From assembly GCF_900111235.1 (NCBI RefSeq), contig NZ_FOJI01000007.1, positions 1 through 64,000 on the forward strand: a stretch of DNA of 64,000 nt, in the 5' to 3' direction. The position numbers were made by a program, and so were the translations under genes. A model generated the notes under the pieces. The model saw nothing but the letters and a program-made list of their open reading frames with translations. It ran no database searches and was not told where the DNA came from. The stretch is from [Clostridium] fimetarium. Lineage in GTDB: Bacteria; Bacillota; Clostridia; Lachnospirales; Lachnospiraceae. Below, in pieces: positions 43,892 through 52,409 of this stretch (position 1 is the first letter of the stretch; every line of letters begins with the position of its first letter).

Positions 43892-44218
43892 AGGCTATTT
43901 GATAATTTACTTAAAAATGCAGTGAATTATAGCTATAATAATACAAATATTAAAATTGAAGTAATAAAGCTGGAAAATTTTCTGACGATAACTTTTGAAA
44001 ATACTGGTGATGAAATACCAGAAGAAAAAATACCGCATATATTTGAAAAATTCTATAGAGTTGATGTTTCCAGAGGTACTAAATATGGAGGTGCTGGTTT
44101 GGGACTAGCAATTGCTAAGAATATCGTTGAATTACATAATGGAACAATAGATGTAAAAAGTTACGAAAAGAAAACAATATTTACAATAAAACTTCCAATC
44201 AAAGAATGGATAGAATAG
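43892..44218 (+). pseudogene. Histidine kinase, C-terminal ATPase remnant
   Basis: The frame contains the N box (FDNLLKNAVNYSYNN) and G boxes (FENTGDEI, GGAGLGLAIAKNIV) of a VanS/PhoR-like HATPase domain, but no sensor, membrane part or phosphoacceptor helix. It is joined to the broken binding-protein gene in a different frame, so one deletion removed the start of the kinase together with the binding protein's end. A GTG at 43922 is the only start-like codon. Confidence 0.8.
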
Positions 44219-44264
44219 AAATTGAGAAAATTGTAAGAATCACTATAGAATATCTTAAAAATAT

Positions 44265-44311
44265 AAATCTCAAAATTGATATAATGATAATATCAGTTTT
44301 GAGATTTTTTT
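44265..44311 (+). terminator. Terminator after the kinase remnant
   Basis: AAATCTCAAAATTGATAT pairs with ATATCAGTTTTGAGATTT around a 7-nt loop and is followed by T. It has survived although the gene before it is broken. Confidence 0.8.
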
Positions 44312-44343
44312 GCTAGGCATCAAAATTGCACTTGAATAATTGG

Positions 44344-44419
44344 TTGACATATCAAATTAATAAACATATACTTATATTTCGTTACAGATAGTTAGCATAC
44401 AAACAATTAGTAAGCTAAC
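44344..44419 (+). promoter_or_regulatory. Promoter and likely MarR operator
   Basis: TTGACA (44344-44349), 17 nt and TATACT (44367-44372) form a near-consensus promoter. Downstream, GTTAGC (44391-44396) and GCTAAC (44414-44419) form an inverted pair, and TTAGTAAGCTAA (44407-44418) is itself a palindrome. MarR-type sites often have TTAG/CTAA arms, so autorepression by the next gene is likely. Confidence 0.6.
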
Positions 44420-44432
44420 AGTAGGAGGGAAT

Positions 44433-44864
44433 ATGGATAAAAGTTTTCATTATTTGAGTATGATTAATCAGTCACAGCTTCAGAAAAAAGCATTAATAAA
44501 GTTAACAGGAATAGGGTTAACACCTGGACAACCCAAAATATTAGACTATCTAGGATTACATGATGGAAGTATACAAAAGGATATTGCATATGGTTGTCAA
44601 ATAGATCCGGCTACACTTACAGGAATATTGGAACGTATGGAAGCAAAAGAGCTGATAGAACGGCATATACAGAAAGGAAATAGACGTTCTAGTTATGTTT
44701 ACTTAACAGACAGTGGAAGAGAAAAAGCGAAAATGGTAGCAGAGAAATTTCTTGAAATAGAAGAATCGGTATTTGAAGGGATTGAGATGGAAGAAAGAGA
44801 GCAATTTATGAATATATTTTATAAAATATGCTGCAATATGGTTGATACGGAGGGACTACAATGA
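44433..44864 (+). CDS. MarR-family transcriptional regulator
   Basis: The 143-residue MarR protein has a winged helix at about 35-95: LTPGQPKILDYLGLHDGS, QKDIAYGCQIDPATLTGILERM and the wing RHIQKGNRRSSYVYLTDSG. GGAGGG precedes the ATG. It overlaps the next gene by 4 nt, so it is co-translated with the membrane/kinase fusion and presumably regulates it. The ligand is unknown. Confidence 0.88.
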   Translation: MDKSFHYLSMINQSQLQKKALIKLTGIGLTPGQPKILDYLGLHDGSIQKDIAYGCQIDPATLTGILERMEAKELIERHIQKGNRRSSYVYLTDSGREKAKMVAEKFLEIEESVFEGIEMEEREQFMNIFYKICCNMVDTEGLQ

Positions 44865-46171
44865 GCCAGAAAGAGCTATTAAAAAGATATGGTTTATTTT
44901 TTATAGGACTATTTGTAAACTCGTTTGGTGTAAGTTTCATAACGAAAGCAAGCCTGGGCACATCACCTATTTCAAGTATTCCATATACATTAAGCCTTGG
45001 TTTTAGACCGACACTAGGGATGTTTACTCTTTACATAAGCATTTTGTTGGTTATTATGCAAATAATATTACTTCGTAAAAATTTTCCAAAACATTATTTA
45101 TTACAGATACCAGTATCTTTTCTATTTTCTTGGTTTATTGATTTAACGATGGAACAGTTATCTTTTATGAATCCTGATATGTATATAGTAAAGTTTATCT
45201 TTCTAATTGTAGGATGCATAATATTAGGCGTAGGTGTTTATATGGAGATGGCAGCTGATGTAGTAATGTTACCAGGTGAATCATTTGTAAAGGCAGTGTC
45301 AATGACATTCCATAAAGATTTTGGTAAGACGAAGGTTGTATTTGATTCGTCTATGACAATTATTGCAGGTATTATAGGATTTATTTTATTTCACAAACTT
45401 GAAGGGGTGCGAGAAGGAACTATTATAGCAGCATTACTTGTAGGGTTGATCGCACGGTACTTAAAGAGAAAGTTAACATTTGTTGAGGACTTCCTGGTTG
45501 AAAAAGCAAGTGAAGCAGAAGCTGTTCAAGAATATGCGAATAATACTGTTATTACAATTAGCAGGGAATACGGAAGTGGTGGAAGACAGATTGCGCAGAA
45601 ATTAGCAGAAAAATTAGGATTTGATTATTTTGATAGAAGTATTATTGCAAGGACAGCACAAGAGATTAATTTACCGGAAGCATATATAGAAGCAAAAGAA
45701 GAGACGATGACAAATAGCTTTCTGTATGATTTGTTTTCGCAGTATCAAGCATTGACAGAAGAACAAACTGAATTGGACAAGTTGTATGTGATTGAAACGA
45801 AGATTGTTAAGGAGGCTGCCAGCAAGGGGAATTGTGTAATTGTCGGAAGATGTGCTGATTATATTTTGAAAGATGTTCGCAATTGCTATAATATATTTTT
45901 ATATGCAAAAGAGGATTTTAAAGTACAGCAGATAATGCAACGTGAGCATCTTGATAAAATAGGAGCATTAAAACATGTGCATGATATTAATAAAAAACGT
46001 TTAGCACATTATAAATATTATACAGGTAAAATATGGGGCCTTTCAAAAAATTACAATCTATGTTTGGATGTTAGTACACTTGGTGAAGATGAGGTAGTTG
46101 AAATGATTAAGCAGTATATAGAATTTGCTCAACCTCCGTTTGACAATACTATTAGTAAAGATACCAATTGA
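44861..46171 (+). CDS. YczE-like membrane domain fused to a cytidylate-kinase-like domain
   Basis: The 436-residue fusion has two parts. Residues 1 to about 215 contain five or six helices of the YczE/YitT-like family (GLFVNSFGVSFITKASLGTSPIS). Residues about 228-430 form a cytidylate-kinase-like domain (PF13189 type) with the nucleotide-binding motif ITISREYGSGGRQIA, then FDYFDRSIIARTAQ, CVIVGRCADYIL and the lid-like REHLDKIGALKHVHDINKKR. The kinase part should lie in the cytoplasm. The substrate is unknown; YczE is linked to surfactin production in Bacillus by an unclear mechanism. I recall similar fusions in Lachnospiraceae annotated only by domain. Confidence 0.82.
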   Translation: MSQKELLKRYGLFFIGLFVNSFGVSFITKASLGTSPISSIPYTLSLGFRPTLGMFTLYISILLVIMQIILLRKNFPKHYLLQIPVSFLFSWFIDLTMEQLSFMNPDMYIVKFIFLIVGCIILGVGVYMEMAADVVMLPGESFVKAVSMTFHKDFGKTKVVFDSSMTIIAGIIGFILFHKLEGVREGTIIAALLVGLIARYLKRKLTFVEDFLVEKASEAEAVQEYANNTVITISREYGSGGRQIAQKLAEKLGFDYFDRSIIARTAQEINLPEAYIEAKEETMTNSFLYDLFSQYQALTEEQTELDKLYVIETKIVKEAASKGNCVIVGRCADYILKDVRNCYNIFLYAKEDFKVQQIMQREHLDKIGALKHVHDINKKRLAHYKYYTGKIWGLSKNYNLCLDVSTLGEDEVVEMIKQYIEFAQPPFDNTISKDTN

Positions 46172-46253
46172 ACTAATGGATAAATATGGTATAATATTCA
46201 AAATAGACATAAAGGGTATTTATATTTCATCCCAATTTAAGGAGGCAACGTTC

Positions 46254-46775
46254 TTGGAAAAATACATATGGATTTTCCCCATCTTATTTATCTTTCATGA
46301 CTTGGAGGAAATCATCGGATTTGGCATCTGGGGCAAAAAAAACATACCTATTATGGAAAAGAAAATACCAAAACTTGTTCCTATGTATAAGAAATTATTT
46401 ATGCTTTATAGCACCGAAGGGATGGCTTTGGCAGTTTTCGAAATTTTGGTCTTATGCATAGTAATATGTTTACTTGCAACGTACCTTGGCCTATATCAAA
46501 TTTGGATAGGAGCATTTATTGCTTTTATTCTTCATCTTTTCATGCATATCGTTCAAGCCATCATTTGGCATGGTTATATTCCCGCTGTTATCACAAGTAT
46601 AATAGCTGCTCCTATTAGCGTAATTATTGCACTGGACTGCATAAAGATTTTGAACTATAGCGCATATACCATTATATTATGGACTATAGTAGGCCTTGTT
46701 ATAATTTTTGCGAATGTTAAGTTTGCACATTTTTTAATGCATTGGTTTACAAGAAAAATGAGCGTATGGATGTAA
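46254..46775 (+). CDS. HXXEE-domain membrane protein
   Basis: I chose TTG 46254 because AAGGAGG lies 8 nt upstream; ATG starts further upstream lie in the previous gene. The 173-residue product has the HDLEE motif near the start (ILFIFHDLEEIIGF) and further conserved-looking residues in its helices (FILHLFMHIVQAIIWHGY, FAHFLMHWF), which define the HXXEE family (PF13787). The His and Glu residues in membrane helices suggest a metal site. Function is unknown. It may be read through from the MarR operon, 80 bp upstream. Confidence 0.75.
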   Translation: MEKYIWIFPILFIFHDLEEIIGFGIWGKKNIPIMEKKIPKLVPMYKKLFMLYSTEGMALAVFEILVLCIVICLLATYLGLYQIWIGAFIAFILHLFMHIVQAIIWHGYIPAVITSIIAAPISVIIALDCIKILNYSAYTIILWTIVGLVIIFANVKFAHFLMHWFTRKMSVWM

Positions 46776-46782
46776 ATTCTTG

Positions 46783-46820
46783 TTTGGTTGCTTTTTTATT
46801 TTATGACAAATGCAACCAAA
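46783..46820. repeat. Inverted repeat before the second ECF sigma gene
   Basis: TTTGGTTGC and GCAACCAAA (20-nt loop containing TTTTTTATTTT) lie between the HXXEE gene and the sigma gene. The right arm, TGCAACC, could also be the -35 element of a self-regulated ECF promoter; this is speculative. Confidence 0.4.
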
Positions 46821-46878
46821 TATTTTGATTTCCTACTATATAAGTGAAGGTCTTAATAAACAATCGAGGGGGATGATA

Positions 46879-47442
46879 ATGGATGATGAAAAAATTGTTG
46901 ATTTATACTGGGAGCGATCTGAATTAGCTATTGCAGAAACGTCAATTAAATACGGGAAATATTGCCGCACTATTGCACTCAATATTCTTTGTAATCATTT
47001 AGATGCTCAAGAATGTGAAAATGACACTTATATAGCCGCGTGGAATGCAATACCACCGACTCGTCCTTTAAAACTACTCGTTTTTTTAGGACGATTGACT
47101 CGTAATATAGCGCTTGATAGATACGACTATAATACTGCAAAAAAACGAAATGGTAAATTTAACGTACTTCTTTCTGAATTAGAGGAGTGTATTCCTTCGG
47201 TTTATAATGTAGAATCGCAATATGAATCTGGGCAAGTTTCAAATGCAATCAGTAATTTCTTAAGCTCTATTGATTCAGAAATAAGGGTTATGTTCATTAG
47301 ACGTTATTGGTATTCAGATTCGATCAAAGACATTTCAAAGCAGCTTGGGATAAGCGAAAGTAAATTAAAATCTATACTTTTTAGAACTAGAAATAAATTG
47401 AAAGTTTATCTTGAGAAAGAAGGTATCCTGTATGAACAATAA
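46879..47442 (+). CDS. ECF-type RNA polymerase sigma factor
   Basis: The 187-residue sigma factor has a region 2 at about 20-85 (HLDAQECENDTYIAAWNAIPP, FLGRLTRNIALDRY) and region 4 at about 125-180 (IRVMFIRRYWYSDSIKDISKQ, RTRNKLKVYLEKEG). I chose ATG 46879 because GAGGGGG lies just upstream. The YWYSDS-type region 4 and the downstream membrane-anchored protein are typical of a group common in Clostridia. The signal is unknown. Confidence 0.85.
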   Translation: MDDEKIVDLYWERSELAIAETSIKYGKYCRTIALNILCNHLDAQECENDTYIAAWNAIPPTRPLKLLVFLGRLTRNIALDRYDYNTAKKRNGKFNVLLSELEECIPSVYNVESQYESGQVSNAISNFLSSIDSEIRVMFIRRYWYSDSIKDISKQLGISESKLKSILFRTRNKLKVYLEKEGILYEQ

Positions 47443-48190
47443 ACAATTTTATAGAGAAATTGGCGAAATTCATGAGGATTTAATTGAGGAAGCGCGAATT
47501 GTTCAAAAGAAGTGTTCCTCAAATAAGAGGTGGATAAAATTAGTTACAGTAGCTGCTAGTGTTGCATTAATTGTTGGTGTTGCCGTAATTGGTATTTCTT
47601 TGATAAACAGTAGAAATAATGCCTTTCACCTTTCACTATCAAAAGGAAATATTCAAGTTTATTATACAAATAATACGTCGAATTTACAAGAAGACTACGA
47701 CCTAGTGAGTCTATCGGAAGAAGAACTCTTTTCAAAATGTGATACAACTATTTTTAAGGGGACTATTTCCGAAATAAAAAATATCATAGTTAATTTAAAT
47801 GGGGACGAACTATATATGGCAATTGCAAAAATAAATGTAAGCAAAGTATACAGAGGCAATTGTAACGAAAATGACACTATTTCAATGTTGCTTCCATGCC
47901 CAATAAGTAACCATGTATGGGTTGAGGATAGTGGAACAGTTTCGGCAATGCGGGAAGGAATGACAGGAATATTTATGCCTACCCAATATAGCGAAAGTTA
48001 TTCTCGTGAAAAAAATGGAACTAAACTATATTATAAAGATATCGCTGATTATGGAATTCTGGATGGAGAACGATATGCATTTCTTGAAACAGAAAAAGGG
48101 CTTGTGTTTTCGAACTTGGCATACAAATCAATCTCTAATGCTAAGACATTGGATGAGGTAGAGACCTATATAAAATCAATGATTAATTGA
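47432..48190 (+). CDS. Membrane-anchored protein, probable anti-sigma factor
   Basis: I chose ATG 47432, which overlaps the sigma gene by 11 nt and uses GAAGG upstream. The 252-residue product has a cytoplasmic N-terminus of about 35 residues (MNNKQFYREIGEIHEDLIEE), one helix (about 38-60) and a large extracellular beta-rich domain (70-252). The short cytoplasmic part resembles the sigma-binding segment of clostridial anti-sigma proteins encoded next to their sigma factor. It would hold the sigma at the membrane until a signal arrives. Confidence 0.72.
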   Translation: MNNKQFYREIGEIHEDLIEEARIVQKKCSSNKRWIKLVTVAASVALIVGVAVIGISLINSRNNAFHLSLSKGNIQVYYTNNTSNLQEDYDLVSLSEEELFSKCDTTIFKGTISEIKNIIVNLNGDELYMAIAKINVSKVYRGNCNENDTISMLLPCPISNHVWVEDSGTVSAMREGMTGIFMPTQYSESYSREKNGTKLYYKDIADYGILDGERYAFLETEKGLVFSNLAYKSISNAKTLDEVETYIKSMIN

Positions 48191-48270
48191 GTATATTGGT
48201 AAATTGGTAAATTCGATAACAAGGAATCCTCATTGTGCTTGTGAATAAATTGAAAATACTTTAAAATTTG

Positions 48271-48299
48271 TTGACCTATGTATATTATGGTAGTATTAT
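48271..48299 (+). promoter_or_regulatory. Promoter of the lipoprotein gene
   Basis: TTGACC (48271-48276), 17-nt spacer, TATTAT (48294-48299), about 90 nt before the start. Confidence 0.55.
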
Positions 48300-48391
48300 T
48301 TTCAAAGGGACAATATACATTAGGTAATTATCTATTGATATTTATTATACTTATTAATAACTTAATTAATGCTTACTTATAGGAGTATTTG

Positions 48392-48892
48392 ATGAGAAAA
48401 TCTGTCTTGTTTATGATGATATTAATGATGGTTCTAATCTCTTTACAAGGATGTACACAAAAGAGATCAATCAACAATGAATTAACAAAAAATCTAAATA
48501 CTAAAATAATATCAGGTGATGTTATTAAAAGTGAAGACACTCACGGTGGGTTCCATGGTGATGGTGAAAGAATAATAGTAATAAAATATAACGCTGATTC
48601 AGTGGATTCTATGTTATCTAATATACAAAATAGTGGTAAATGGAGCGAGTTTCCTTTGAATGAAAGTTTGAATCTACTTATGTATGGTGGAAGTAAAGGC
48701 TATGCTAACTATGTGTATAAATTTGCTGAGAGTGTAGGTATTCCACAAATAGAGCATGGGTATTACTGCTTTGTCAATAGACAGACGGATAGTGAAGAAA
48801 CCGACATATTAAATAGTCATTCACTTAATTTTACAATAGCCATGTTTGATTCGGATAATAATATATTATATTATTTTGAAAAAGATACATAA
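48392..48892 (+). CDS. Hypothetical lipoprotein
   Basis: This 166-residue protein has a lipoprotein signal (lipobox SLQGC, lipidated C21). I chose ATG 48392 with AGGAG 7 nt upstream rather than the TTG just before it. The mature part is soluble, with GGFHGDGERIIVIKYNADS and a C-terminal NFTIAMFDSDNNILYYFEKD segment that looks like the end of small immunity or PepSY-like lipoproteins. I assign no function. It has its own promoter and terminator. Confidence 0.65.
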   Translation: MRKSVLFMMILMMVLISLQGCTQKRSINNELTKNLNTKIISGDVIKSEDTHGGFHGDGERIIVIKYNADSVDSMLSNIQNSGKWSEFPLNESLNLLMYGGSKGYANYVYKFAESVGIPQIEHGYYCFVNRQTDSEETDILNSHSLNFTIAMFDSDNNILYYFEKDT

Positions 48893-49007
48893 TACGTATC
48901 TGATTAATAGCACTGTATATATTATATATTTATAAAGTTACATATAATATAGTAATATGGTATTATAAGGACTTTTGATAGACCTTAACACAACGATTTG
49001 AGAATGG

Positions 49008-49036
49008 TGGCCGCTCATTTGAGTAGGCCATTTTTT
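49008..49036 (+). terminator. Terminator of the lipoprotein gene
   Basis: TGGCC and GGCCA enclose an inner CTC/GAG pairing and are followed by six T. Confidence 0.65.
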
Positions 49037-49037
49037 A

Positions 49038-49083
49038 CTATCAATTGGGTAATAATACTGTAGTGTTATTACCCAATTGATAG
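49038..49083. promoter_or_regulatory. Perfect 18-bp inverted repeat before the nitrite/sulfite reductase
   Basis: CTATCAATTGGGTAATAA is repeated inverted after a 10-nt loop. It ends 28 nt before the reductase start, directly after the upstream terminator, and lacks a T-run. It may be a regulator site or an mRNA hairpin near the ribosome site. Confidence 0.6.
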
Positions 49084-49111
49084 AAGAATAAAGTGAAATA
49101 GAGGAAAGATA

Positions 49112-50707
49112 ATGAAAGAACAATTTGAAGTTAAAATGGACGAAATGATAAAAGAGCAAAAAGAATTATATCAAAAAGAAATTATTGAATTTCAAGAAAT
49201 TGGGCACATATTTATTAGAGGCGAAATAAGCTCAAATGAATTCAAAGCGACCTCTGGCGGAATGGGAGTATATGCGCAAAAGGGAGGAAAGAAATTTATG
49301 ATTCGCTTGCGTGTGCTGTCAGGTGTTTTAGATATTAAGACCTTAGAATTAATTGGTAAGTTTGCAATGGACTACAACTTACCAGATGTGCATCTAACGA
49401 CAAGAGAGGCAATTCAACTTCATAATCTTAACTTTGATGATGTGATAACTATTATGGAAAAAAGTCTAAACAGTAATTTATATACGAGAGGCGGCGGTGG
49501 TAATTATCCACGTAATGTTTCATTATCTCCGTTATCCGGGGTGGAAAAAGGCGAAGCATTTGACGTTACCCCCTATGCAGTGATTGTAAATAAATATTTT
49601 CTATCTAGAATGGATAGCTATAAGCTTCCTAGAAAATTTAAAGTTGCATTTTCCAACAACGAAAATGATACTGCTAATGCAACGATTGTAGACCTGGGAT
49701 TTTTAGCTGTTAATCAGGATGGAAACAATCTATTTAAGGTATATATTGGTGGCAGTCTGGGAAATCAAGGCGGTATTAGCGTGCCTTTTGATGAACTGGT
49801 TCAGCCAGAAGAAGTTTTATATCACGTGGAAGCGTGTATCCGTTTGTTAATTGAAGAAGGCGATTATGAAAACAGAGGGAAGGCTAGAATGCGTTTTATT
49901 GTAAAACGTATGGGACAAGAAGCCTTTTTAAATTGTTATAAAAAAATACTGCACCGCGTAAAACAATCTGAAAACTTAGAATTAGTGCTTGAAAATGAGC
50001 ACCAATCATCGACAGAAGTAAAGGACTGTGATAATCTTAGCGACCAGCAGAATCTTATTGCGCAAAGACAGAGCGGGTTGTATACGATTATTGTTCATTC
50101 AAAAGGAGGAATCTTAAAACGAGAAGATTTGAACCAGATCACATCCTTTCTACAAGCAATACCGGAGGCACAGATTCGCTTGAGTATGGAAGAAAATATG
50201 TATATACGAAATCTTACGCTAGCGCAGGCCGAAAAGTTACTAGGTTTGGTTAAACATTTAGGACAAACCACAATGTTTGAACGAAGTATAAGCTGTATCG
50301 GTGTTCCAACTTGTCAAATTGGAATTGGAGAAACTCAAAAGCTTTTATCTAATATTTTAACCTATTTTGAAAATCAAGGAATGTTAGAGAATCCATTGCC
50401 ATCTATTCATATCTCGGGATGTTTAAACTCTTGTACAAGGCATCAGGTGAGTGATATTGGTTTTTGCGGTAAGAAAAAGCAAGTATCGCAACAAGCAGTA
50501 GAAGTATATACGTTGCATATAGGTGGAATGACGAGCGAGTTTGATACACATTTTGCCAAAGAATATGGTGATTTATTAACAAATACAATTCCTAAATTCC
50601 TTTATGAATTAGCACTTTACATAAAAGAAAAACGGTTGAATTTTAAAGAATATATGGAGTTATATCAAGAAGAGTTTAAATCGATTCTAGCTGTATATTT
50701 GGTATAG
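49112..50707 (+). CDS. Nitrite/sulfite reductase, siroheme [4Fe-4S] protein
   Basis: This 531-residue hemoprotein is of the ferredoxin-dependent sulfite/nitrite reductase family. It has two ferredoxin-like half domains (GGMGVYAQKGGKKFMIRLRV, DVHLTTREAIQLHN) and the cluster/siroheme-binding cysteines in CIGVPTC and, about 40 residues later, SGCLNSC. It makes six-electron reductions of sulfite to sulfide or nitrite to ammonia. With serine acetyltransferase 8 kb away, sulfur assimilation is plausible, but I see no dedicated partner; the electron donor is probably ferredoxin. GAGGAAAG precedes the ATG. Confidence 0.88.
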   Translation: MKEQFEVKMDEMIKEQKELYQKEIIEFQEIGHIFIRGEISSNEFKATSGGMGVYAQKGGKKFMIRLRVLSGVLDIKTLELIGKFAMDYNLPDVHLTTREAIQLHNLNFDDVITIMEKSLNSNLYTRGGGGNYPRNVSLSPLSGVEKGEAFDVTPYAVIVNKYFLSRMDSYKLPRKFKVAFSNNENDTANATIVDLGFLAVNQDGNNLFKVYIGGSLGNQGGISVPFDELVQPEEVLYHVEACIRLLIEEGDYENRGKARMRFIVKRMGQEAFLNCYKKILHRVKQSENLELVLENEHQSSTEVKDCDNLSDQQNLIAQRQSGLYTIIVHSKGGILKREDLNQITSFLQAIPEAQIRLSMEENMYIRNLTLAQAEKLLGLVKHLGQTTMFERSISCIGVPTCQIGIGETQKLLSNILTYFENQGMLENPLPSIHISGCLNSCTRHQVSDIGFCGKKKQVSQQAVEVYTLHIGGMTSEFDTHFAKEYGDLLTNTIPKFLYELALYIKEKRLNFKEYMELYQEEFKSILAVYLV

Positions 50708-50799
50708 GATCAGAGTAGAAAAGGGCTATTAGGCCTTAACAATTATCATTTGTATATCAGTTTTGCTAATACTTAAGAAAAAGGAAGATATTGAAAGAG

Positions 50800-52263
50800 A
50801 TGAATAAGAATATAATATATTATTTTTCGGGAACTATAATGGCGTTATTTTTAATGTTATGCGTATTTAATTCAGATGTGAATGCTGAAACGATAGCAAA
50901 TGACAATACGACATTGCAGGCGACTAAGTCAGAGGTATCAATTAAAACATCAGCCGGCAAAGCTACAAGTGCTTTACAGGATAGTTCATATTCAACAACT
51001 ATATCATGTAGTGAATCCGAACAGATTATAATTACTAGTAAAGACATGATGCAGGGGTTGTATATAGAGTGGGCGAAAGAACCTTCGCAATGGACATTGA
51101 CATACAATGGTCAGACTATGGTATGCGGGACGCAAGGGTTTTTGCATGAGTATGTTGCAATACCAGACGGGGCGACAACCGTTACGATGACATTGTCAAA
51201 AAGCGAGAAGATATGTGGTATAACAGCATACTCCGCAGGAGTACTACCTACTGATGTTGAAAGGTGGAAGCCGGTTTGCGAAAAAGCGGATATACTTGTA
51301 CTATCCACACATGCAGATGATGAGATACTTTTTCTGGGTGGAGTTCTCGCTGAGTACGCAGGACAAGAAAAACTTGCAGTTCAAGTAGTATATTTTTCTA
51401 ACTATTATAATGGTACAGTGATTAGGGAACATGAAAAGTTAGATGGACTATGGGCGGTAGGTGTTAGAAATTATCCGGTCACGGGAAATTTTGACGATAT
51501 ATATGCAGCAGATTTGGCCTCAGCGGAAAAAACATTTGGATATGATAAGACATTGTCATTTGTTGTGGAACAGATCAGACGATTCAAACCGCAAGTGTGT
51601 GTGGGACAAGACACAAATGGTGAGTATGGTCATGGAACGCATATGTTGACATCTAAAGCACTTCAAGAGGCAATTACAATAAGCATGGATGGAACAAAGT
51701 ATCCAGAGTCAGCAGAAAAATACGGCGTACATGACGTTAAAAAGACATATATTCATATGTATCCAGAAAATAAATTATCTTTGGATTGCAAAAAACCGCT
51801 TAGTGAATTTGGTGGAAAGAATGCTGTGGAAGTTGCATCAGCGGCATATAAAAAGCACGTATCGCAGCAGTGGTGTTGGTTCTATGTATCTGATTCATAT
51901 GAATATAGCTGTGCAGATTTTGGACTGTGCCGTACAACCGTTGGAAATAACACTGGAAATGATATGATGGAACATATCATTAGCTATCAGGAGCAAGCAA
52001 GACAGGAACTAGAAGCGCAGGAGCAAGCAAAACTGCAAGAAAAACAGCAACTAGAAGCGCAGGAACAAGCAAGTAAACTAGAAGTAGAATCAGTGGCAGT
52101 AAGGCAACAAAATATTCAGACTGATAAAAATATATTTAAAATTGTTATGATATTTGCATGCGTAATCATTGCAATTGGATTAATTATAGTATTGTTTATT
52201 AAAAATAAAAATAAAAATAAAAATAAAAATAGAATGCAAATTAAGAAAAATAGAAGAAAATAA
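50800..52263 (+). CDS. Secreted, membrane-anchored PIG-L deacetylase
   Basis: This protein of about 487 residues (a TTG 9 nt upstream is an alternative start) has a signal-like helix (about 6-25), a beta-rich N-terminal domain (to about 145) and a PIG-L/LmbE deacetylase domain. That domain has zinc motif STHADDE (about residues 169-175) and HGTH (about 278-281). A glutamine/alanine-rich coiled segment with two copies of ELEAQEQA-like repeats follows, then a C-terminal helix (about 443-465) and a very basic tail KNKNKNKN. PIG-L enzymes remove acetyl from N-acetylglucosamine-type substrates. Here the enzyme would face outward, anchored at the end, so cell-wall or external glycans are likely substrates. 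Confidence 0.82.
   Translation: MNKNIIYYFSGTIMALFLMLCVFNSDVNAETIANDNTTLQATKSEVSIKTSAGKATSALQDSSYSTTISCSESEQIIITSKDMMQGLYIEWAKEPSQWTLTYNGQTMVCGTQGFLHEYVAIPDGATTVTMTLSKSEKICGITAYSAGVLPTDVERWKPVCEKADILVLSTHADDEILFLGGVLAEYAGQEKLAVQVVYFSNYYNGTVIREHEKLDGLWAVGVRNYPVTGNFDDIYAADLASAEKTFGYDKTLSFVVEQIRRFKPQVCVGQDTNGEYGHGTHMLTSKALQEAITISMDGTKYPESAEKYGVHDVKKTYIHMYPENKLSLDCKKPLSEFGGKNAVEVASAAYKKHVSQQWCWFYVSDSYEYSCADFGLCRTTVGNNTGNDMMEHIISYQEQARQELEAQEQAKLQEKQQLEAQEQASKLEVESVAVRQQNIQTDKNIFKIVMIFACVIIAIGLIIVLFIKNKNKNKNKNRMQIKKNRRK
52201..52230 (+). repeat. Hexanucleotide microsatellite inside the PIG-L gene
   Basis: AAAAAT occurs five times in a row and encodes the KNKNKN tail. Six-base steps keep the frame, so copy-number change would alter only the length of the basic tail. 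Confidence 0.85.
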
Positions 52264-52336
52264 CTAATTCTATTGCAGCATCAATAAAAGTATGTTTCGG
52301 TATACTCATTTCAACGATTGTACATAATAAATAGTA

Positions 52337-52388
52337 TAAAAAAAAGCAAAGAAGCCTGGAAAATCAAACGCTTTCTTTGCTTTTTTTA
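52337..52388 (+). terminator. Terminator of the PIG-L gene
   Basis: AAAAAAGCAAAGAAGC pairs with GCTTTCTTTGCTTTTTT (one-base bulge) around a 15-nt loop, ending in T. Confidence 0.75.
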
Positions 52389-52409
52389 TATAGAAAGGTG
52401 GAAATGAAT

